Of a stretch of DNA of 8,408 bases, positions 1 through 6,210 are shown piece after piece; position 1 is the stretch's first letter, and the number at the start of each line of letters is the position of its first letter. The notes under the pieces are model-generated. The model ran no database searches. It saw nothing but the letters and a program-made list of their open reading frames with translations, and was not told the DNA's origin. The stretch comes from Spirochaeta sp. (lineage in GTDB: Bacteria > Spirochaetota > Spirochaetia > DSM-27196 > Alkalispirochaetaceae): NCBI GenBank assembly GCA_027859055.1, contig JAQIBO010000222.1, forward strand, positions 1-8,408. The letters are read 5' to 3'. The position numbers and the translations under genes were made by a program.

Positions 1-1
1 C

Positions 2-1321
2 GCTGAACTCCGCCACCAGCGGGATGAGATGCAACTGCGCTGGAAAAACGAAAAAGGCGTCATCGATCAAATCCGGGGGCTCAAGCAGGAGCAGGAACAG
101 CTGTCCATTGAGGAAAAGCACCAGGAGCGTGAGGGCAATCTCGCCCGCGCCGCGGAGATCAAGCACGGCCGTATACCGGAGATAGAGAGTACCCTGAACG
201 AACTGACCGTGCGGCTGCAGGAGCTCCAGGGTGAGAACTCGCTGCTCCGCGAGGAGGTCAGGGACGAGGATATCGCCCGGGTTGTATCGGCGTGGACCGG
301 GATTCCCGTGAACAAAATGCTCTCCTCGGAGATGCAGAAGCTTCTGGAGCTGGAATCGATCATGGCTGAACGAGTCGTGGGACAACCGCGGGCAATCCAG
401 GCGGTGGCCGACGCGATCCGCCGTAACAAGTCGGGAATCGGCGACGAAAACCGGCCGACCGGCACGTTTCTCTTTCTCGGACCGACCGGCGTGGGCAAGA
501 CCGAACTCGCCAAGACGATCGCCGGCTTTCTCTTTGACGACGAGCGCGCGTTGACCCGTATCGATATGAGCGAATACATGGAGCGCCACGCGGTGAGCCG
601 CCTGATCGGGGCGCCCCCGGGGTACGTCGGCTACGACCAGGGCGGCCAGCTCACCGAGGTCGTGCGGCGGCGGCCCTATTCGGTTGTGCTTCTCGACGAG
701 ATTGAGAAGGCGCACCCCGACGTGTTCAACGTGTTTCTCCAGCTCCTCGACGAGGGCCGCCTCACCGACGGTCAGGGGCGACTGGTGGATTTTCGCCACG
801 CGATCGTTATCATGACCAGTAACATCGGCAGCGATCTGATTCTGGGCGCGGAGGATCTTGACGCGGTACGCGATCAGATCCACGACCGTCTGCGGCAGGC
901 GTTTCGGCCGGAGTTCCTCAACCGCCTCGATGAGGTCATTACGTTCCGCCGCCTGACACGGGACCACATTCTGCACATCGTCGACCTGGAGATTGAGCGC
1001 CTTCACCACCGTCTCGGTGACCGCTCGCTGACGCTGGAGCTGACAGATGCGGCGCGGGAACACCTTGCCGACCTCGGCTTTGATCCTGCCTTCGGGGCAC
1101 GGCCGTTGAAGCGGGCGGTGCAACAGCACATCCAGAACCCGCTGGCGCGGCGGTTGCTGGCGGGTGACTTCCCCGACGGCAGCACAATTCTTGTCGGCCG
1201 TTCGGAGGCGGGCGAGTCTCCTCGCGGAACTGCGGGTGGTGCGGGACCGGTGTCCGACGAAATCGCTGCCGAGGAGTTCCGTGGGGGCTCCACAGAGTTC
1301 ACATTCCGCCGGAAAACGTGA
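2..1321 (+). CDS. clpB: ClpB protein disaggregase, C-terminal half (5' end outside window)
   Basis: ClpB is a cytoplasmic hexameric AAA+ chaperone that, with DnaK/DnaJ/GrpE, pulls polypeptides out of aggregates. The reading frame is open from base 2, so the gene starts upstream; 439 codons are visible of a family total near 860. Counting from the Met codon at base 29, residues 1-80 are the rest of the charged coiled-coil M-domain. The second AAA+ domain follows: WTGIPV linker motif (89-94), Walker A GPTGVGKT (151-158), pore loop GAPPGYVGY (194-202), Walker B LLDE (221-224), sensor-1 TSN (263-265), arginine finger in RPEFLNRLDE (R299) and sensor-2 GARPLKR (356-362). These residues are intact, so this half looks functional. 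After the last conserved segment (GSTILVG, 384-390) there is a tail of about 40 residues rich in Gly, Ala, Ser and Glu, longer than the E. coli protein's. The first AAA+ ring and N-domain are not in view. The family call is very secure. Confidence 0.97.
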   Translation, partial: AELRHQRDEMQLRWKNEKGVIDQIRGLKQEQEQLSIEEKHQEREGNLARAAEIKHGRIPEIESTLNELTVRLQELQGENSLLREEVRDEDIARVVSAWTGIPVNKMLSSEMQKLLELESIMAERVVGQPRAIQAVADAIRRNKSGIGDENRPTGTFLFLGPTGVGKTELAKTIAGFLFDDERALTRIDMSEYMERHAVSRLIGAPPGYVGYDQGGQLTEVVRRRPYSVVLLDEIEKAHPDVFNVFLQLLDEGRLTDGQGRLVDFRHAIVIMTSNIGSDLILGAEDLDAVRDQIHDRLRQAFRPEFLNRLDEVITFRRLTRDHILHIVDLEIERLHHRLGDRSLTLELTDAAREHLADLGFDPAFGARPLKRAVQQHIQNPLARRLLAGDFPDGSTILVGRSEAGESPRGTAGGAGPVSDEIAAEEFRGGSTEFTFRRKT

Positions 1322-1363
1322 CGCCAACGATCGACGCACCCTGGGGGCTGCCGGCACGGTGGG

Positions 1364-1397
1364 TGTTCTGGTAGCGGGGGTGTTCTGGTAGCGGGGG
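1364..1397. repeat. Perfect 17-bp tandem direct repeat, two copies
   Basis: The unit TGTTCTGGTAGCGGGGG occurs at 1364-1380 and again at 1381-1397 with no mismatch and no gap. It lies outside any gene, 22 bases upstream of the argH -35 box. The simplest origin is slippage or a short duplication. A pair of protein-binding sites is possible but nothing else supports it. Confidence 0.95.
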
Positions 1398-1418
1398 CAT
1401 GCGCCCGGTAAGGGCGTG

Positions 1419-1447
1419 TTGATACTTTTGCCGCCCCCGGCTACGCT
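1419..1447 (+). promoter_or_regulatory. Probable sigma-70-type promoter of argH
   Basis: The -35 box is TTGATA (1419-1424, five of six matches to TTGACA). A 17-bp spacer follows, then TACGCT (1442-1447, three of six, but keeping the important TA and final T). The argH ATG at 1458 begins 11 bases after the last base of the -10, so transcription would start only about 3-5 bases before the start codon. The same geometry recurs at the kinase gene (7310-7338), which raises confidence in both. Confidence 0.55.
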
Positions 1448-1457
1448 CTCAACCCTG

Positions 1458-2867
1458 ATGGCAAAACTCTGGGACAAAGGCTACCGCCTCGATGAGGCGG
1501 TGGAACGGTTTACCGTGGGTCGGGATTACCTCCTCGACCGGGCGCTGGTCGTTGCGGACGCGACGGCAAGCATCGCCCACGCGCGTATGCTCGGGCACGT
1601 CGGCCTGATTCCCGCCGACGAGACCGATCAAATCTGTACAGCTCTCACCGAAATTGCGACCGCCGGGTCGGTTGGCGCGGTGGAAATCGACCGCAGCGAT
1701 GAGGACTGCCACACGGCGATCGAGGGTCGCCTGATCGCCGCTCTCGGTGATATCGGCAAAAAAGTGCATACCGGACGCAGTCGCAACGACCAGGTCACCG
1801 CGGCAACACGTCTGTATACGCGGGAGGCACTGATCGCGATCGTTGAACGCGGCGCCACGCTGATCGGCGCGTTGCTGGACCGCGCCGCCGAAGAGGCGGA
1901 AACGGTGATGCCCGGCCGCACCCATCTCCAGATCGCAATGCTTTCAACCTTTGGCCTGTGGCTCGCTTCCTGGGCGGAGCAGCTTCTTGACGACATGGAG
2001 CTTGTGTTGACCGTTGCGCGGCTGAACGACCGCAGCCCCCTCGGTTCCGCCGCCAGCTACGGTACCCCGTTACCCCTCGACCGGGAGTTTGTTGCGGATC
2101 AGCTCGGCTTTCCGGAGGTGCAGAACAACGTGCTGGCGGTGCAGCACTCCCGCGGCACCCTGGACGGACAGATCGTGGGTGCCCTCGCCGCGATCGCCGC
2201 AACGCTGGGGCGCATGGCCCAGGATCTGATTATCTTTTCCCTGCCGGAGGTCGGCTACGTAACGCTTCCCGACGAGCTCTGCTCCGGTTCCAGCATCATG
2301 CCGCAAAAAAAGAATCCCGACGCGCTCGAGCTGTTACGTGCCCGCGCGGGAGTGGTGGACGGTTGGGCGCAGCAGTGTCGTTCGGTGGTCCGGGGACTTC
2401 CTTCGGGATACAACCGTGACCTGCAGGACACCAAGGAACCGTTGCTGCGCGCGTTGTCTGCGGTGGAAGAGGAGCTTGAGGTTGCCACCGTCCTGGTGAC
2501 CCGGCTGGAGCCGGAGCGGGATGCGATGCGGGACGCCTTGAACGCTGAGGTCTTTGCCACCGATTACGCCTACCGTCTTGTGGAGGAGGGGGTCCCGTTT
2601 CGCGAGGCGTATCGGCAGGCCGCGGCGGATTATCGGGAGCAGGAACTACCGAAGCCGCAGGAGGCACTCGCCCGGCGACGGGGAACCGGCACGCCGGGGA
2701 ATTTGAACCTGAACGCTCCACAGGAGCGGCGCGCTCATCTCATAACCACCATGGAACGGCTCAGCGAACGACACAGCCGCGCGTTGCACACGATCTATCC
2801 CGGTGGTGAGATCACCACCGTTCGCCCCGCTACCGGAACCGCAGCCGGCGAAACGCCGAATAACTGA
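1458..2867 (+). CDS. argH: Argininosuccinate lyase
   Basis: This cytoplasmic enzyme splits argininosuccinate into arginine and fumarate, the last step of arginine synthesis; it belongs to the fumarase/aspartase superfamily and acts as a homotetramer. From the ATG at 1458 it is 469 residues, normal for the family. Visible motifs: DEDCHTAIEGRL (81-92), HTGRSRNDQ (104-112), MPGRTHLQIA with the conserved Thr-His (T155, H156), and the superfamily signature GSSIMPQKKNPD (277-288), whose flexible loop supplies the catalytic serine (S278/S279). A GTG at 1416 would add 14 residues unlike any ArgH, so ATG 1458 is preferred although it has no Shine-Dalgarno sequence; a promoter ends just before it. The stretch after Thr-His (QIAMLSTFGLW instead of the usual QRAQP-type sequence) resembles the ArgH variant I associate with Bacteroidetes. 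No other arginine gene is in view. The 3' end overlaps the opposing permease gene by 38 bp and encodes a poorly conserved tail after HTIY (444-447). Confidence 0.96.
   Translation: MAKLWDKGYRLDEAVERFTVGRDYLLDRALVVADATASIAHARMLGHVGLIPADETDQICTALTEIATAGSVGAVEIDRSDEDCHTAIEGRLIAALGDIGKKVHTGRSRNDQVTAATRLYTREALIAIVERGATLIGALLDRAAEEAETVMPGRTHLQIAMLSTFGLWLASWAEQLLDDMELVLTVARLNDRSPLGSAASYGTPLPLDREFVADQLGFPEVQNNVLAVQHSRGTLDGQIVGALAAIAATLGRMAQDLIIFSLPEVGYVTLPDELCSGSSIMPQKKNPDALELLRARAGVVDGWAQQCRSVVRGLPSGYNRDLQDTKEPLLRALSAVEEELEVATVLVTRLEPERDAMRDALNAEVFATDYAYRLVEEGVPFREAYRQAAADYREQELPKPQEALARRRGTGTPGNLNLNAPQERRAHLITTMERLSERHSRALHTIYPGGEITTVRPATGTAAGETPNN
2801..2820 (-). terminator. GC-rich hairpin just beyond the importer operon, inside the argH 3' end
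   Basis: CGGTGGTGA (2801-2809) and TCACCACCG (2812-2820) are perfect inverted copies two bases apart. In RNA this would give an 8-bp stem with an AGAT loop. It starts ten bases past the permease 2 stop codon, where a terminator for the minus-strand operon is expected. It is not followed by a U tract on either strand, and it also encodes part of ArgH (Gly-Gly-Glu-Ile-Thr-Thr). It may be a bidirectional pause or mRNA 3'-end stabiliser, or simply a coding coincidence. Confidence 0.35.
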
Positions 2868-3645
2868 CAAAGGCGACCACGGTGAGCACATACGGTAGCG
2901 CCAGAAGAACGGTCGGCGGCACTCCCAGTACCGACTGGGCCCGGACCGAGAGCGCCTCGATTGCACCGAAAAAGAGTGCCGCCACGCCAAGGCCGATCGG
3001 GCTACGATAACCAAGATACACGATCACCAGGGCGATCCACCCGCGGCCCGAACTGATATTGGGCAGGTATACCCCGATGCGGAGCGCCAGAAGCGCACCG
3101 GCGAGGCCGCTGAGCGCGCCGCTGCCGATCAGTCCCAGAAACTGATACCGCTTAACCCCCAGCTGTTGCGCCCGTAACCACTCCGGCTGTTCCCCGGCGA
3201 CGCGCAGCCGGATACCGGGAACGGAGTGGTACAACAGGAGATGGGTGAACCCGACAGCGGCCACGGCGATCACCACTACCGTCCAGACGTTGATCGCATC
3301 GATGTCCGGACGAAGCGCGCCGCGGCTCGCAAACAGAATCTCCGACAACAGCGGCAGCGCTCCCGCGGAGAGGACGTTGATCGCAAGCCCGACGATGAAC
3401 GGATTGGCGTTCCATCTTAACGCGAACAGTGCAAACAGGAGTGCCGAAACGACCCCCGCGAAGACACCGGCACCAAGGGCTCCGGCGTGGGACCCTCCCA
3501 GCATCGCAACGGCAACGGCGGCGAACGCGCCGGCCCCGATCATCCCTTCCAGACTGATGTTCAGTATGCCGCCCCGTTCGGAGATCAGTCCGCCGAGGGC
3601 AACGACCAGCAGAATTGCGCTACTCTGCAGAACCTGAGCGATCAC
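2830..3645 (-). CDS. ABC importer permease 2 (BMP/nucleoside-type, NupQ-like)
   Basis: This is an inner-membrane subunit of a binding-protein-dependent importer in the branched-chain permease family (BPD_transp_2); with permease 1 it would form the translocation channel. It has 271 residues, somewhat shorter than the roughly 300-320 usual for the family. The conserved early motif SERGGILNISLEG (22-34) matches the family form ER-G--NI-LEG. Hydrophobic segments lie around 5-20, 36-50, 55-76, 82-100, 120-138, 168-189, 202-212, 216-232 and 245-262. The polar stretch 147-168 (VAGEQPEWLRAQQLGVKRYQ) is the expected cytoplasmic loop that contacts the ATPase. The start is GTG at 3645, overlapping the permease 1 stop as GTGA and preceded by a perfect GGAGG six bases away, so translation is probably coupled. 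It is the last gene of the operon, and its stop lies inside the argH 3' end. Confidence 0.93.
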   Translation of the reverse strand: MIAQVLQSSAILLVVALGGLISERGGILNISLEGMIGAGAFAAVAVAMLGGSHAGALGAGVFAGVVSALLFALFALRWNANPFIVGLAINVLSAGALPLLSEILFASRGALRPDIDAINVWTVVVIAVAAVGFTHLLLYHSVPGIRLRVAGEQPEWLRAQQLGVKRYQFLGLIGSGALSGLAGALLALRIGVYLPNISSGRGWIALVIVYLGYRSPIGLGVAALFFGAIEALSVRAQSVLGVPPTVLLALPYVLTVVAFVSYSAFRRLRFR

Positions 3646-4682
3646 GCGGTGCCTCCGGTTTCAGTAGTACCCGAAGCGGTCGTGCGTCGGTGTCGTCGTT
3701 TCAGGAGATCGGCGGTAACGAACAGGAAGACCACTCCCTGAACCAGCGATCCCAATTCCCAGGTCGTCTGGTTTTCCAGAACCGCGGCGCGGGCTCCCGC
3801 GCTCAGATATGCAAAAAAGATCGCGGCGGGAACGATCAGCCCCGGGCGATTGCGGGCGATCAGCGCGACGGCGATCCCGTTCCAGCCAAGGCCGCCGGAA
3901 AATCCAACGATGCTGCGATGATGAACGCCCAGGACCAGAATGACGCCGGCGAGGCCGTGGAGGAATCCGGAGAGCGCCATCGGCAACGTTGTATACCAGC
4001 CCACGGGAATGCCAGCGTATCGGGCGAGGCGGCGGTTGTATCCGACGATGCGCAGCTCATACCCCAATAACGTCCAGTGCAAGACGAACCACAATAGCGC
4101 CACTGCGAGGAGCGTCCAGACGAGCCCCGTTGAAAGCGTTGACGGCGGGAGCAGCTGCATGAGGCGTGCACCCTCCGGCACCGCCGGCGTTGCCAGAAGG
4201 CTTGTTTCCTGATCCCGCAGTGGCCCGACGATAAGATAGTCGATGACCGGTACCAGTGCCGCGGAAAAGAGAAAACTGGTGATCAGTTCGTCCGCACCGG
4301 TCTTATGGAACAGCCACCCCGACAGTCCTGCGATGAACATCGGAACGGAGGCCGCGATGAGAATCGCCGGAACGGAGGGTATCGGAGTCAGAGTGAACAG
4401 AACGGTGGTCATCAGCGCTGCGCTGTATACCTGGCCCTCGCCACCGAGGTTGAATACTCCTGACCGAAACGCGATGACAACCCCCGCGCCGGTGAGGCCG
4501 AGCAGGCTTGCCACGGAGAGGAAATTGCCCAGGGCGTAGCGGTTGCTGAACGGACCAAAGATGAACGTTCCAAACGTTTCCGCCGGGGACGCAGCGGTCA
4601 GTAAAATGACAACGACCACCGTGGCGAGAGCGGCAGTGGCGGCAAAGATCGAACTGAACAGCGTCGTCTGCGGGCGTATCAT
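3642..4682 (-). CDS. ABC importer permease 1 (BMP/nucleoside-type, NupP-like)
   Basis: This is the first of two related but non-identical membrane subunits of the importer. It has 346 residues, in the usual range. It opens with a hydrophobic segment (15-31), followed by segments near 54-71, 86-99, 104-123, 136-151, 184-204, 236-253, 281-300 and 312-327. The family hallmark FRSGVFNLGGEGQ is at 72-84; LRIVGYNRRLARYAGI (210-225) matches the conserved cytoplasmic loop that docks on the ATPase. GGLGWNGIAVALIARNRP (263-280) is another typical stretch. The C-terminal tail is short, basic and then Thr/Gly-rich. The start is ATG at 4682, sharing ATGA with the stop of the ATPase gene and preceded by GGAGG with a six-base gap. 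Its place between ATPase and second permease is the standard order for these operons. Substrate cannot be read from the permease; purine nucleosides are the family's best-known cargo. Confidence 0.94.
   Translation of the reverse strand: MIRPQTTLFSSIFAATAALATVVVVILLTAASPAETFGTFIFGPFSNRYALGNFLSVASLLGLTGAGVVIAFRSGVFNLGGEGQVYSAALMTTVLFTLTPIPSVPAILIAASVPMFIAGLSGWLFHKTGADELITSFLFSAALVPVIDYLIVGPLRDQETSLLATPAVPEGARLMQLLPPSTLSTGLVWTLLAVALLWFVLHWTLLGYELRIVGYNRRLARYAGIPVGWYTTLPMALSGFLHGLAGVILVLGVHHRSIVGFSGGLGWNGIAVALIARNRPGLIVPAAIFFAYLSAGARAAVLENQTTWELGSLVQGVVFLFVTADLLKRRHRRTTASGTTETGGTA
3652..3656 (-). promoter_or_regulatory. Shine-Dalgarno site of permease 2
   Basis: The minus strand reads GGAGG here, six bases before the GTG at 3645. 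It decides this start codon and lies within the last codons of permease 1. Confidence 0.85.
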
Positions 4683-6205
4683 CGGGCTCCTCCCGCACCG
4701 GTTGCGGTGAGTCCCGCGACGGCGCGGTTAATCTCCGCAGTGGCGTGGGGCGGATAGGGCCCGCCGAGCTCTCCGCCGGCAAGAACGTAAATGTCGTCGG
4801 CGACGGCCATGACAGATTCAACGGTTGAGCTGAGAACGAGGACCGCTGAACCGTTGGTGGCGATCTCACGAAGCATGTCCGCAAGCATTTTCTGACTGGG
4901 GATATCCAGTCCCGCAAACGGCTCGGCGATAACGCACCCCGGGGTGGGTCGCTCAAGTTCCCGGGCGAGAATCAGCTTCTGGATCGTGCCTCCGGACAGT
5001 GAACCGAGGGGGATCTGACGGGAGGCGGAAATGCCGAACCGCGAGAGCAGCGCGTGAGTGACGCCCTTTGATTGCCGGGTCGTGCGGATTCCTCCGGGGT
5101 GGACTTCCGCTCGTTCCCGAAGAATTGCGTTATCCTCAACGCTGCCGTCCAGGGCCGCGGCGACCTGGAAGCGATCGGATGGTACAAACACCAGTCCCTT
5201 TCGCCGCAGCTCCGCCGGGTCGATCCGGGCGGAAAGCCGGTTGCCGTCCACGTGAACGGACCCGGCCCGCGCGGCCGTCTCACCGGAGAGATACGCCTCT
5301 ACCAGATCAAGACCGGACTCGCGAACGCCGGTTATCGCGGTGATGCGCCCGGACGGAGCGGTCATCGACAACGGTCCGACAGTTCGTCCGCCGGCAGGGT
5401 CGGCGATCAGCACATCCTCACACCGGATGCCGTCCTCAAATCCCGTGGGCTTGAACGTGTCGGTCCGATCGTTCCGCCACGCGGTATCGGCAACGTATTC
5501 GGCGGAAGTTGCGCCAAGCATTGCATCTGCAAGTTGATCCGGGGTCACCGGACCGTCAAGTTGGGCAACTGATGCGCCGTGAGCAAGCACGGTGACCCGG
5601 TCGGAGACGCGGCTTACCTCTGCAAGATCGTGGGATATGTACAGAATACCGATACCGGCGTCACTGAGGGCCGCAAGGGTGGTAAGAATTGCCTCCTGGT
5701 CGGTATGGGCAAGCCCCACCGTCGGTTCGTCCAGTATCAGAAGATCCGGGGTCCGGACGATCGCGGCAAGCAGAGCGGCGAGGCGAATTTCGGTGCCGTT
5801 GAGATGGCCGGCGGGAGCGTCGATGTTCAGAGAAATTCCGTAGCGTGCCGCAGTCTCGTTCAGTACCGTCCTGGCTTGGCGGCGGTGAAAAAACGGGCCC
5901 CACCGCGGCTCCGCGCCAAGGAGCAGGTTTTGCCACATCGGCACGCTTGCCGCCATTCGCGGGTACTGCGGTACGATCGCGCACCGTATCGCGTTTACCC
6001 GGGCGTCTGCTCCGACAGTCCGGATCTCCCCGGCGTCGGGAGCCTCTATCCCGGCCAGAACGCGCATCAGCGTTGACTTGCCGGCACCGTTTTCGCCGAT
6101 AAGCCCGTGAACGCTGCCCGGAGCTATCGTGATCGAGGCGTCCTGGAGCGCGCACACCGCCCCGTAATACTTTGCAATACCGATCGCCTCAAGATGTGCC
6201 GCCAC
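4679..6205 (-). CDS. ABC importer ATPase with two nucleotide-binding domains (NupO/RbsA-type)
   Basis: This cytoplasmic ATPase powers the importer; the 508-residue, two-domain form is typical of sugar and BMP-family nucleoside importers. Domain 1: Walker A GENGAGKST (37-45), Q-loop Q80, a modified signature LNGTE (135-139, usually LSGGE or similar), Walker B LLILDEP (155-161) and switch histidine H192. Domain 2: the Walker A position reads GVRESGLDL (293-301) without the lysine, the signature LSGGT (403-407) is good, the Walker B region reads VIAEPFAGLD (425-434), and the switch histidine is replaced in VLVLSSTVES. A degenerate second Walker A is normal in this family, so loss of function is not implied. 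The start is GTG at 6205, five bases after the binding-protein stop. The nearest Shine-Dalgarno-like GAGG is 11 bases upstream, so initiation may depend on translation of the preceding gene. The stop overlaps the permease 1 start. Confidence 0.95.
   Translation of the reverse strand: MAAHLEAIGIAKYYGAVCALQDASITIAPGSVHGLIGENGAGKSTLMRVLAGIEAPDAGEIRTVGADARVNAIRCAIVPQYPRMAASVPMWQNLLLGAEPRWGPFFHRRQARTVLNETAARYGISLNIDAPAGHLNGTEIRLAALLAAIVRTPDLLILDEPTVGLAHTDQEAILTTLAALSDAGIGILYISHDLAEVSRVSDRVTVLAHGASVAQLDGPVTPDQLADAMLGATSAEYVADTAWRNDRTDTFKPTGFEDGIRCEDVLIADPAGGRTVGPLSMTAPSGRITAITGVRESGLDLVEAYLSGETAARAGSVHVDGNRLSARIDPAELRRKGLVFVPSDRFQVAAALDGSVEDNAILRERAEVHPGGIRTTRQSKGVTHALLSRFGISASRQIPLGSLSGGTIQKLILARELERPTPGCVIAEPFAGLDIPSQKMLADMLREIATNGSAVLVLSSTVESVMAVADDIYVLAGGELGGPYPPHATAEINRAVAGLTATGAGGAR
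4689..4693 (-). promoter_or_regulatory. Shine-Dalgarno site of permease 1
   Basis: The minus strand reads GGAGG (extended to GGAGGAG), six bases before the ATG at 4682. It lies in the final codons of the ATPase gene and fits the ATGA overlap as a translational-coupling signal. Confidence 0.85.
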
Positions 6206-6210
6206 GGCGG

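Larger units (their letters stand above)
1322..1457. other. clpB-argH intergenic region
   Basis: These 136 bases between the clpB stop and the argH start contain a tandem duplication (1364-1397) and the probable argH promoter (1419-1447). I see no convincing terminator for clpB. There is an 8-bp palindrome TGCCGGCA at 1349-1356 and a 4-bp-stem hairpin around 1392-1407, but neither is followed by a T run. Read-through from clpB into argH is therefore possible. Confidence 0.6.

Noticed and set aside
67..579. 170-codon minus-strand frame inside clpB
   Set aside because: It is Ser/Arg-rich antisense shadow of a strongly conserved gene.
1164..1391. 75-codon plus-strand frame across the clpB end
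   Set aside because: It is mostly inside clpB in another frame, has no domain, and runs into the tandem repeat.
1349..1407. Palindrome TGCCGGCA and a 4-bp hairpin as a clpB terminator
   Set aside because: The stems are short and no T run follows, so they do not meet the pattern of an intrinsic terminator.
1416..1457. GTG start adding 14 residues to ArgH
   Set aside because: The added residues do not resemble ArgH N-termini, which begin near MAKLWDKG. The AAGGG before the GTG ends only one base away, too close to work, and the stretch overlaps the promoter.
5297..5360. Loss of the Walker A lysine in the second ATPase domain as a sign of a broken gene
   Set aside because: A degenerate second Walker A is normal for the double-domain sugar/BMP-type importer ATPases; the first domain is intact.
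5072..6102. Several plus-strand frames opposite the ATPase gene (for example 5072-5572 and 5579-6076)
   Set aside because: All are antisense to intact Walker and signature motifs and show Arg/Pro/Gly-rich shadow composition.
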